Positions 28,488-37,665 of a stretch of DNA of 64,000 nucleotides are shown one piece after another. The stretch covers positions 24,006,954-24,070,953 of the forward strand of contig CP154954.1 of NCBI GenBank assembly GCA_039621445.1, read 5' to 3'. A program made the translations under genes and the position numbers. The notes below the pieces were generated by a model. It was not told the origin of the DNA, ran no database searches, and saw nothing but the letters and a program-made list of their open reading frames with translations. The first letter of the stretch is position 1, and every line of letters begins with the position of its first letter. This stretch comes from Euglena gracilis (taxonomy: Eukaryota; Euglenida; Euglenophyceae; Euglenales).

Positions 28488-28671
28488 TCACCTTGTATGC
28501 TGCAGCTCAATGGATCACGCGGCGACATGTGCATCATTTGTGTTCCACTGGCACATGATGCTGGGTTTACTGCACAATCCAGGAGAACACGAAGAATTCC
28601 AATGGTCCTGCTGTCACTGCAACGAAGGATGTCACAGTGATGTATGCGCGCTCTCACACACACCATGGTGA
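28440..28671 (+). pseudogene. Frameshifted C-terminal CCHC segment of ORF3
   Basis: In the phase of 28,471, the sequence reads TCPRCTKPMDNLGNHLVCCSSMD, a C-x2-C...H...C arrangement of the kind found after RT in elements with restriction-like endonuclease, and ends HSDVCALSHTPW with TGA. It is out of phase with 26,994-28,487, so an indel lies near 28,440. I could not identify catalytic endonuclease residues. Confidence 0.6.
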
Positions 28672-29650
28672 CCAGTGGCCACACACCGCAACTTTGACTG
28701 AATGACTAACAGTATGACGAAGAGAAGGAAAAATTCAAATATGACGCCACATGGGGGGATGGGATGGACCTGGACATTCCATTGTTGTGCCTAGGCTAGG
28801 CTGAACTAAGCAACAAAACGTCAAGGAAAAACTTCAACATGCAACGCCACATTGGGAGAAACGCATGTTGACGCGGCGAGAAGCAAAGAATGGGATATTG
28901 CACAAAGACGCAGACACAAAACAGTACAACACGACACCACCCTAACACAACACACGCTAACCATCCACACACACACCCACCACACACCACCACACAGAAC
29001 ACAACGAAACAGAAAAAAAACACAACCACCAACCATAAAAAAAAAAAAACAAGCAAATCACACCTTGCAACGAATGGACCAAGTCTACAAAGACGTCCAA
29101 ACCCTTACCTCACCGAAAACAGAGCCTTCCCTGCGCCAACTCTCCAAAACCAAAACTTGTCGCAGCCACAACCTCAACACCCAACAGTCCCCATGGCCGT
29201 TCCATTGAACCTTCCCTGCCGCTGTACACTTTCCTCTCACACTCGCTATCCCCCCTCCGAACTGTGCCCTTCACCGCCGTTCTACTTCACCCTCGCCTCT
29301 CCCCCCTCCCACCTTGAGAACTTGCTATGTGCATTACTCTCACCCGCACAGGACTTCGGCTCGGAGTGATCCTCTTGAGTTTCAAAAAAACTTCCCCTCA
29401 GCCTGCACCCCTCTCACGACACTTGAAGCTTCCCGCCCTTCGCCTTCCGGGTTTCCTGGGAACCGGATGACACCCTCAGCCATTACCTTATCCACGGGGT
29501 CTCCCCATCTGTGCATAGCCTTCCCCCTCCTACACTTCAAATCCAGTAGGCTGCGCCACTGGTCGGTGGATTCGGTTCGCCCCACCACCGTCTTTGAGGA
29601 TGCTGGGTTTCGGGGGGTTATTATTATAACGGCCAGAGGCAATTATTGAT
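28672..29650. other. 3' tail of non-LTR element, then gene-free sequence
   Basis: 28,672-29,036 is 3' noncoding with a CA-rich stretch (28,925-29,000), ending in A13 at 29,037-29,049, the likely 3' end. From 29,050 to 29,650 the DNA is C/T-rich; I see no domain, RNA gene or repeat copy in it. Confidence 0.5.
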
Positions 29651-29727
29651 TTGGGACACCCGGGTGCTTGTGTAACAGAAAGTGTAAACAGGCATCATAC
29701 TCTCTCTGTAGCGACACAAACAAGAGT

Positions 29728-30078
29728 ATGGACGATCCCGAACCAGACGATCGTCGAGACCGGGGTAAACGAGGCCCGCCACAAGAACGACCCCCTCCAG
29801 GACCCCCAGAGGGTCAACCGCCCACCAAGCGGGCCAAGCCGGCGCCGCCTACACAACGCGCCTTATCGGTGAGCTCCTCCTCACCCAGTTCGACGTCCTC
29901 TTCGTCAACATCATTGACATCATCCAGTACAGCCCCCAGCCCATCTGCCTCCTCCTCTTCCCCCTCCCTGGCTGCTGCTCCCTCCCAGGTTGAGCGCGCC
30001 ATGGGTATGGGTGCCGCCGGGGGGTACACCCTGCCAGGCGACCCTTGGGTCCCCCTGCCAGCCAGCACCCCCAGCTGA
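29728..30078 (+). CDS. Short acidic/Ser-Pro-rich frame, possibly gag-like N-terminus
   Basis: 117 codons from ATG 29,728: MDDPEPDDRRDRGKRGPPQE, then Pro-rich with KRAKPAPP, then a long Ser run (SSSSPSSTSSSSTSLTSSS). Not recognised. It continues in other phases as Pro-rich sequence to about 30,430, with two GQGPQT repeats, so it may be the broken 5' part of a larger frame. It is fused at about 30,440 to a minus-strand fragment of another element. Confidence 0.35.
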   Translation: MDDPEPDDRRDRGKRGPPQERPPPGPPEGQPPTKRAKPAPPTQRALSVSSSSPSSTSSSSTSLTSSSTAPSPSASSSSPSLAAAPSQVERAMGMGAAGGYTLPGDPWVPLPASTPS

Positions 30079-30449
30079 CCCCTGGCATCCCCTGCAAAAC
30101 CCAACTGCCAGCTGCAGCATATCAAGTTGTCCCTCAACAGGTGAAGCCTCCCAGCCACCGTGCCCCTAAGGGTCCCTCTGGCCCTCCCCTACAGGCTGCC
30201 CCCTCCCCCATCAGGCCCCCCTGTCCCATCAGGCCAAGGCCCACAGACAGCCCCAGTCCAAGGCCCCCCTGCCCCCCCCCCAGGCCAAGGCCCACAGACC
30301 ACCCTTGTCCTTCCCACCAGCTGCCTCTTCCACTGGGACAGTACCAGCACCTGTGCCCCAGAGGATCTGGAAAGATGCCAGGGAACCACTGAGTGGTCGA
30401 CATCTGCGAGAAGTCCCCTCAGTTTCAGGTGATTTTTTTGTTCCACAGG

Positions 30450-31970
30450 TCAAAACCCTATGGATCTACCCCCTCAGATCCTGTGTGGGCCCTGTGGGGT
30501 CCACCTGTGGATCACCCCAGGAGCCCCCCAGCTACTCCACAGGGCACTCCCAGAAGCCCTCCCCCTTCATAGCACGTGAATATTACCGCGGCCTGCGCCT
30601 GGAGTTTCTCCAGCAGTGGGTAATACTTCCACTGGATTCCCAGTGCTCTGATGGAATACATGTGCGTGAAGATTTCCTTCAGCTGTGCTACGAACGTTTC
30701 GTCGTCGGCACATGTATTCATACAGTCGATGTAGGTCAGACCGTTTCGGTCGGTAAAAATCCCAAAGTTCTGGCAGGGGTATCCCAACCAGAACCACAGC
30801 TCCCAGAAACCGGACATCTGGTCCAGGACGACTTCATCCGAATGAGGGCATCCCTTAAACGCATGGAGTTCGGCACAGTAGAAAAATCGTTTGCAGTGAT
30901 TGTACATACGATTATGCACCACTTCGAGCACCGCTTCCGGTGGTCGGTGGATCACGTTGCCTGCACGTGTAAACTTATGGAGATCCTCGTCGATGTTCGA
31001 CCAGATCTCCTCAAGGTAATCGAATACCACGGCAACGTCATAGTCCTTTGTTTTCGAAGGTTCGGCGGCTTTTCCGCCTTTTGCTGCTGGGGGTCCGGCA
31101 GATTTTCCGCCTTTGCCTGGAGCTGGCCATGCGGCTTTTCCGCCTTTGCCAGGTGGGGCTTTGCCACCTTTCTCATGGCCTTTTCCTTTCCCCTTACCCT
31201 TCCTTGCCTTTTCATTTACTCTTACCCTTCGAGTTAGACAGCCATTCGAATGTCGCCCAGTAATCCCAGTATTCTGTGTCTTCCGCAGTATATACCGGGT
31301 AAGTCACGGATTCCGTGCTGGGCGTCCGAGCAAATTCCTGTTCAGCGTCACCACCATTCAAGTAAACCGGTGCGACCGGGGGTGGTCGGGTTTCCCGACG
31401 TACCCGTTCTGCCGTCACATCTGGCGCGGGCGAAGTTTCCTCGTCAGCGTCGACGTACATCGCCGTGGGCGGATTTTCCGACCTAGGCGAGCGGCGCTGT
31501 GGCTGCGGCGTCAGATTTTCCGGGCCGCGGTCACGCTTGCCGGCGGCAGAGCTTGTGGGTCGTGCCGATGGCGCTTCCGCCACAGCAACACCCCGCTGTC
31601 CCGCATGTTGACTGGATCGTGAGGGAGCTGGGACTCCGGTGAGAGCCGTCACAGCAGCATCATACTGCTGGCGCTCTTCCATCGTCATTTCCGCCCGGGC
31701 AGGGTATCCCTGTCCGGCGGAAACAGGGGGCTGACGTGCGATTTGTCTCTGGATCGTCACAGCATATTCACACTGTTGACGCTCCTCCTCGGTATCGAAC
31801 GGCCGACCAGTCCACGGGTTGACGGGTTTATCCCGTACCTGTGGGACCGGCGCCGTACGAGGCGCTGCCGCGGCTTCCCGCGGACGAGCGCTCCGGGCAC
31901 TGTCAGACGTCGAGGGAGGGTTTCCTTCCGCGTGGCGTCTTGGCAGAGGGTCAGGTATGGTATGGTGGGG
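30450..31970 (-). pseudogene. Fragment of the env-position ORF3 family
   Basis: Minus-strand frames 31,760-31,212, 31,215-30,952 and 31,030-30,512 are successive pieces, in different phases, of a protein related to that at 44,597-47,764. Shared landmarks in order are KRDRGPENLTPQPQRRSPR (compare KRDRTTENLTPQPRRPSPR), a KGK-rich basic part, and FWELWFWLGYPCQNFGIFTD (compare FWELWFWLGYPCQNWGLFSD) followed by ALGIQWKYYPL (compare PLGVQWEIYPL). At least two frameshifts; cut at about 30,450-30,560. Sequence identity in the core is about 40% by eye, so this is a distinct subfamily. Confidence 0.75.
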
Positions 31971-34355
31971 TCGCTGAGCTCTTATCTCTTTAGAGTAAGA
32001 GCGAAGCTTACCACCGGGGCCGGAGGGGGTCGGGCCCCCCCCCCCCCCCCCGGCCGCGCCCCCCCGCGCCCCCCCCCCCCGCCCCCCCCTGAGTAGGTCC
32101 GGGCCCCCGAGGATTATCGATGTGATTGGATTTCGTGGCCCCCAAAGTGAATGGCCTCTAGGTTAGGGGACGACCCCTAGTTTCTCCAGAGCCCTTAGGT
32201 TACCCGCAGCTCCCCGCCAGTCCGGAGATATGGCCCGAGCAAAAAAGTTGTCTGCCGTTTTTTTTTCTGGGGATATTTCAGGGTCATTTTGGGGTCAAAA
32301 AATCGAAAAATTTAAAAATATCTCGAAAACGCCGCGGAGTTGCAAAAAAGTAAAGAGGACGTCATTCCTCAACTTTGGGAGCCCAATCGATCGCTATGCG
32401 CGGTTTGGGACGACTCCCCGCCTAGCCCGAGAATACGGCTGTTTTGGGGTTTTGGGCCAGTTTTGCCAGTTTCGGCCATTTTGGGCCCGTTCGGGGCCCG
32501 AAACCGTAATTTGCCCGTATCTCGTGCTAGACGGGAGTTGGAACCCAAACCAGGGGGTCAATCATTAGGTTTAGGGGGGGGGTTGACCGTTTTTTGGGGT
32601 TCCCGGGGTCTGGTTGTGCCATTTTGGGCCATTTTTGGGTATTCGGGGACCCCTGCGGGGGTTCGAGGGCCGTCGGGCTGGGGGTCCAAAAATCGAAAAA
32701 TTCAAAATATCTCGAAAACGCCGCGGAGTTGAGGAAAAGTGATGGCGACCTCATTTGACGACCTTGGAACGCCTGATCGATCCCTATGCGCGCTTTGGGC
32801 CAACTCCTCGCCTAGCCCGAGATACGGCCGTTTTGCGGCTTTTGGGCCAGTTTGGCCAGTTCTGGCTGTTTTGGGGCCCGAAACCGTAAATTGGCCGTAT
32901 CTCGGGCTACACGTGGAGTTGGGACCCAAATCAGGGGGTCAACCATTGGTTTAAGGGGAGGTTTTGACCGTATTTTGGGGTTCACGGGGCCTGGTTGTGC
33001 GATTTTGTGCCAGTTTTGAGCCACTTGGGCGATTTTGGGCCAGTTTTGGCTGTTCGGGGACCCCACCGGGCGGCGTGAGGGCGGCTGGGCGATGGGGGGT
33101 CGGGTGGCAGGTCGGGACCCAAAATTTTGAAAACATTTTTTTCGCTCAAAAATACTTTTTTTCACTTCAGAACATCAAAAAAGTGTTTTTGAGAGAGAAA
33201 AAATTTTCCGACCCGGACCCCCCCCCGTGGCTGCGGCCCACCCCACTGGCCGGTGGACTTAGCCATTTTTGGGTCAAAAAGTCAAAAAAATTCAAATTTT
33301 TTTTTGCCCAAAACCATGTTTTTTGACCTCCCGGACCCGAAAAAAGTGTTCTCGACCCAAAAATGAACGTTTTTCGACCCGCCAGCGCCCCGTTTTGGGC
33401 CGCCAACCCATTGACTTTGGGTCAAAACCGGGCCAAAAAAGTCGAAAAAAATCGAAACATTTTTTTTGCCTGAAACGACGTTTTTTGGCCTCCCGGACCC
33501 AGAAAAACTGTTTTTGAGCCGAAAACGAGCGTTTTTAGACCATCAGTGCCCCATTTTGGTACGCCAACCCATTGACTTTCGGTCAAAACCCGGTCAAAAA
33601 AGTCGAAAAAAAATTGAAAAATTTTTTTTGCCCGAAACGCTGTTTTTTGGGCCTCCAGAACCCAGAAAACCCGTTTTTTTAGCCAAAAATGAGCGATTTT
33701 TGACCCCTTGGCCCCTCGTTTCGGGCCCAAAACCCTTGCATTTCAGTCCAAAGAGCTCCACGGAGTGACTGGGCCGCGCCGCCTTGCCGCTGGCCGTGCC
33801 GGGCCGCCGGGCTGCCGGGCCGCCGGCCGGGCCGGGCCGCCAGCCGGGCCGGGCCGGGCTGGGCCGCCGGGCCGCCGAGCCGGGCCGGGCCGGGTCGCCG
33901 AGCCGCGGTGGTCTTCCAAAGAGCTCAGCTCTACGTCACACCCTGGTCGCTGAGCTCTTATCTCTTTAGAGTAAGAGCGAAGCTTACCACCGGGGCCGGA
34001 GACCCCCCCCGACACCCCCCCCCCCCCCACCCCCACCCCTCCCCTGAGTAGGCTCGGGCACCCCAGGATTATCGATGTGACCTGATTTCCGGACCCGAGA
34101 AGTTAATAGCCTATGGGTTAGGAGAGGATCCCTAGTTTCTCCAGAGCCCTCAATTTGCCCGCAACTCCCCGCCAGTCCGGAGATATGGCTTGAGCAAAAA
34201 AGTTGTCTACCGTTTTTTTCCAAAGAAATTTTGTTGGACCGGCAAAAGGGCCATTTTTGGGGGTCAAAAAATGGAAAAAATTAAAATATGTCGAAAACGC
34301 TGGGGAGTTGAGAAAAAGTAAAGAGTACCTCATTCCACAACTTTGGGAGGCGGAC
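31971..34355. repeat. About 2-kb direct repeat array with C-rich modules
   Basis: A module containing GCTGAGCTCTTATCTC, GAGCGAAGCTTACC and CCGGGGCCGGA, then a long C run and CCTGAGTAGG, occurs at about 31,975-32,110 and 33,948-34,070. Each is followed by matching sequence (ATTATCGATGTGA; CCAGTCCGGAGATATGG; GTTGTCT), giving a period of about 1,975 bp. Inside are two units of about 380 bp (TATGCGCGGTTTGGG, CTAGCCCGAGATACGGCC) and three units of about 160 bp (GTTTTTTGGCCTCCCGGACCC). Frames here are satellite artefacts. Confidence 0.75.
33765..33930. repeat. GCCGGGCC low-complexity tract
   Basis: Nearly pure permutations of CCGGGCCG with occasional CTG, inside the 2-kb repeat array; no coding content. 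Confidence 0.85.
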
Positions 34356-34505
34356 GGACGGACGGACGGACGGCTGGTGAAAAAAGCGAAGGTCCGGACG
34401 GACGGCTGACCTTGTGGGCTTGGTCCAGACGGCTGAAGAAGATGCACTTGGTCCAGCTAGCCGGCTGGCCGGCTGGCCGGCTGGCCGGCTGGCCGGCTAG
34501 CCGGG
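34340..34505. repeat. CGGA and CCGGCTGG microsatellites
   Basis: GGAC repeats at about 34,350-34,375 and 34,393-34,407, and five GGCTGGCC-type units at about 34,460-34,500. A related but different mix is found near 61,645-61,790. Confidence 0.8.
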
Positions 34506-34639
34506 GTCTTTGGAAGCGCAGGCTAAGGGCAAGAAAGGTCGCGTAGATCTCCAAACGGAAGTAACGGTCCAGATCTCCACACAACATGTCAGATCTTTTG
34601 TACGATGTCCGCTGAGCTGCCCCGTACTGCAAGGTTCGT

Positions 34640-34644
34640 ATCAG
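34640..34644. repeat. Target site duplication ATCAG, left
   Basis: ATCAG precedes the LTR start TGTGTACC; matched by ATCAG at 61,358-61,362 after the right LTR. Confidence 0.75.
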
Positions 34645-34969
34645 TGTGTACCAGGCGTATGCTTCTGTCCCCTTCCGTTGAGGAAGTTAGGATCGAAGCA
34701 GATCCTATTAGGATCTCCTAATGGGTGCCCCTTCTCTCTCCACAGGTGGTATTCTTTTATATTCTTCTTTATACCTTTTCCTTCCTTTCCCTCGGACCGG
34801 ACTTGGTTATCCAGTCCGTCCTCCCTGCATTGCCCTGTGCTTTGCTTCTTGGGAAGTGGGAAAAGGGATTTTCTGTTACTCTGATTTTCAGTTCCCAAGT
34901 AGGTGCGCCAAGGCGAAAGCGAAGGCTTTTGGGAATTGGGAAAGGGGAATTGGGAATCAGACGTACACT
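34645..34969 (+). repeat. 5' LTR of the composite element
   Basis: 325 bp from TGTGTACCAGGCG to CAGACGTACACT. Contains CCACAGGTGGTATTC, a T-rich region and AGGTGCGCCAAGGCGAAAG. The end is set by the abutting PBS and by the end of similarity with the right LTR. Confidence 0.85.
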
Positions 34970-35114
34970 TGGTAGCAGATTGGTTACGATCCTATACATA
35001 CTTCACAGAAAGAAAGGCTACCAGGTATTACACTTGGTAGCAGATTAGGTCACGATCCTACACATACAGCCCGTTTAGAAAGAAACGCTACCAGGTATTA
35101 CACTTGGTAGCAGA
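34970..35114 (+). promoter_or_regulatory. Three tandem primer binding sites
   Basis: TGGTAGCAGA occurs at 34,970-34,979, 35,035-35,044 and 35,105-35,114, each preceded by ACACT as at the LTR end and followed by GATCCTAC a few bases later (after TTGGTTAC, TTAGGTCAC or TTGGTTC). The repeat spacing is 65 and 70 bp. The site resembles initiator tRNA-Met complement; the downstream GGTTCGATCCTAC in copy 3 resembles the T-arm complement, so pairing could be longer than usual. Confidence 0.7.
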
Positions 35115-35319
35115 TTGGTTCGATCCTACGCTGACTGGCAGCGGAGGGCCCCTGCACCGTTTATTACACGGTCGCAGCGTCAGCTCCCGGCTTCTAGTCA
35201 ACGTCTAAGCAGACGAGCAGGCTCCGGAAGGCTCTGTACGGTATTACCTGTTACAACCCTTCTGGTGCCAGCACAACTGCTTAGTTTTGTGGGTTTTTGC
35301 TGTTTTTGTCATCAGAAAG

Positions 35320-37665
35320 ATGCAAAGCACAGGCCCCAACCATCAATTCAATTATGCCTTATTACAGGCATCATTGCAAGACATTGACCAAGAAAATGGG
35401 GATTGGAAGCTTTTATGTGAAAGTGCTTCCAGTTCCCACGCCGATGAGGCACAATTGGTTCAATTGTCACAATTGCAACACTTGTCATCATTGACAGTGG
35501 TCGGCGATGAGCCCTCCACATCATTGGCTTCAGAGGCTAATGCGGCCTCTTCCGCACTCACCTTGCCACAACGGGGGTATTCGCCTCTGTCTGCGGCAAT
35601 GGTGCAGCTGCGCACACCGGAGAGACCCGTGGTGATTCCGCCACTGGGCTTCTCTGGTGATGGTGGGCTGGAAACCCCGTGTTTCTTTCAACCACCACCC
35701 GTTCTTCCACCGGCAAGCCCTTACAGAGCTTTGCCACCACCACCCGATCTTGGGTGCTATCCCGCACTACCTTGGCAACCGGAGACTCGCCTAGTGGTAC
35801 CAGAATTCTCTGGTACGTCCCAACCCATGGATGGCTATGGGAAGAGCACTGGGGAGCTCCTCACTGCTGAGGATGTACAGGATATGGTTGCTCGGCTTCC
35901 AGGGGATCACCCCCTTGTGAGGCAGTTCAACCATGTGCAACAATGCGTTGCAGATTGTGCAACCGCACTCAACAAAGTGCTCCAGTTTGATGAGGACAAC
36001 CAAAAACATGTCTTCACCAAGCTGGAATACTGCTGGAATTACTTGCAGGAAGTTGGCAAATATTGCCAGAGGAATTTCGAAAGTGCGGGTATTGACCTTG
36101 CAAACTTTCGGGAAACCTTTGACAAAATGTGCCAACAACTCCCGCAAAACTTCCGGCAAATTGGTGAATGCATGCATGAAGCGGAAACCCGGAATGACTC
36201 CAAGTTTCTGCACTTGCATGACTCACTACAATATTTATCGGGACAAATGGAGTCCTTTTTATCCGCGTTGTCGCATTTGCAACAACAGTTGCATGCACGA
36301 GATTCCTCGTCTGCAACATCCAGCAGTGGTGGACTTGTGTCTATGGACCATTTCACCACATTGTCCGCAACTTTCCATGAATCGCAACACCGCATTATGC
36401 AGTTGTGCGATGAAACGGAAAAGTTTCGGCAATTTCAGTCACAAGCCAACGAGAATTTTGCTCCCCACACGTATCTGCGGCAGTTGGAGGAGCGACTTTC
36501 CTGTTTGGAGCAGAAAACCTGGTATTGTGACGCACATCGGGTTGGTTTATCCAATCTGAGCGCGAAAGTCGCGGAAGTAGCACAACGGCAGGATTCCCTG
36601 CAGTTGCAGTTGCAATCCGACATTGGCGGGATTAACTCGGCCATTGCGGGGTTGCAACAAAGCTATTCCGCACCTTCCCACCGAGTTCCGGACATTAGCG
36701 GTATTCAGACTGCTATTGGGGAACTCCAGACCCGGTATGCATCGGTGTCTACCAAAGTAACGGAAATGCAGTCTCTACCTGCAGGTTCCAGGACCCAGAT
36801 TACCGAGAACCCTGATTTCAAGGCATTTTATGACAACATGCTCACTAACAATCGGGAAACCTTGCAAGATTTCTGCAACAGCCTATTACGGCTTGAGGAA
36901 TCGGTGAATCGGAATGCCCGATCCACGCAAGGTGAGATTACCAGGTTGGATGAGCGAATTTCCGCGTTGTTGGATAAGCCACAATTCGGAAATTTGCCCG
37001 TGGGTACCACAACCGCGTTGTCGGATAACCCTGCACCGGTTGCACCCACCCCCACACCAACCAAGACATCACCTTTGCAGATTCTCTCAAATGCTGTAAA
37101 AGCATTAATGGGACAACTCCAATTATTGCGTAAGTCTCACGGGAAACTTGTCCAAGATGTTACCGGAATTTCCGAAAGGATTCCACACTTGGATGACTTT
37201 TCCCGTTACCGCAAGCGTATTCGCGCTTTGGAGGATGAAGTTGACCGTATTTGCGGCCAACTCCAACTCGTTGAGCATTTGGAGCAAAGTGTGCATGACG
37301 TGACTGTGGGTTTGGATAATGTGTCCAACCAACAGCGGGTTTCACACCGCAATTCGGCAGTATGCATTGCCGAAGATGCGCCAAATGTTCCAGAGTCGCG
37401 TTTCCATAACCCGGCTCTGGGTGCACATGCACCACCACCACCCGTGTCCCGAGTGTCACAATCCGCGATTCCGCGAACTGTGCCACCATTGGCCTTTTCC
37501 AAAACCCAAACCCAGTTTTCGGATGAATTTCCCATTACGGGAACCGAATTTTCGGAAAACACGGCGATTCCGCCAAGTCTCCACCAAGAAATCCATCATT
37601 CCATGCTTGTGCGTGGAATGAGCCAAACCCGTACACCGGGAGTGGGTCACATGTTGCATGCGTGA
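35320..37665 (+). CDS. Gag, N-terminal part (coiled-coil rich), ends at TGA
   Basis: From ATG 35,320 (MQSTGPNHQF); the open frame extends to 35,287 without ATG. Pro-rich region at about residues 95-160, then long helices (LVRQFNHVQQCVADCATALNKVL; FLHLHDSLQYLSGQMESFLSAL; LRQLEERLSCLEQ; RLEESVNRNARSTQGEITRLDE) typical of coiled coils, and a second Pro-rich stretch near the end. A TGA at 37,663-37,665 interrupts it, but the same phase continues as the capsid region at 37,714. The relative at 59,800 has CGA there, so TGA is a mutation. Confidence 0.75.
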   Translation: MQSTGPNHQFNYALLQASLQDIDQENGDWKLLCESASSSHADEAQLVQLSQLQHLSSLTVVGDEPSTSLASEANAASSALTLPQRGYSPLSAAMVQLRTPERPVVIPPLGFSGDGGLETPCFFQPPPVLPPASPYRALPPPPDLGCYPALPWQPETRLVVPEFSGTSQPMDGYGKSTGELLTAEDVQDMVARLPGDHPLVRQFNHVQQCVADCATALNKVLQFDEDNQKHVFTKLEYCWNYLQEVGKYCQRNFESAGIDLANFRETFDKMCQQLPQNFRQIGECMHEAETRNDSKFLHLHDSLQYLSGQMESFLSALSHLQQQLHARDSSSATSSSGGLVSMDHFTTLSATFHESQHRIMQLCDETEKFRQFQSQANENFAPHTYLRQLEERLSCLEQKTWYCDAHRVGLSNLSAKVAEVAQRQDSLQLQLQSDIGGINSAIAGLQQSYSAPSHRVPDISGIQTAIGELQTRYASVSTKVTEMQSLPAGSRTQITENPDFKAFYDNMLTNNRETLQDFCNSLLRLEESVNRNARSTQGEITRLDERISALLDKPQFGNLPVGTTTALSDNPAPVAPTPTPTKTSPLQILSNAVKALMGQLQLLRKSHGKLVQDVTGISERIPHLDDFSRYRKRIRALEDEVDRICGQLQLVEHLEQSVHDVTVGLDNVSNQQRVSHRNSAVCIAEDAPNVPESRFHNPALGAHAPPPPVSRVSQSAIPRTVPPLAFSKTQTQFSDEFPITGTEFSENTAIPPSLHQEIHHSMLVRGMSQTRTPGVGHMLHA

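Larger units (their letters stand above)
9535..29049 (+). mobile_element. Non-LTR retrotransposon with 2A motifs (interrupted by LTR element)
   Basis: The element comprises a 5' leader from about 9,535, ORF1 (9,731), ORF2 (to 12,873), ORF3 (to 14,417, then 26,994 onward) and a 3' tail ending near an A13 run at 29,037-29,049. The insert 14,418-26,989 plus one GGAT copy must be removed to align the frame; the join falls after the Asp codon GAT and continues GGC in the same phase, giving KKDGTRPIAAGE across the site. The RT (QGDPCGP, YLDD) and a C-terminal CCHC suggest a clade with restriction-like endonuclease organisation, but no endonuclease active site was identified. The 5' limit is approximate. 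Confidence 0.75.
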
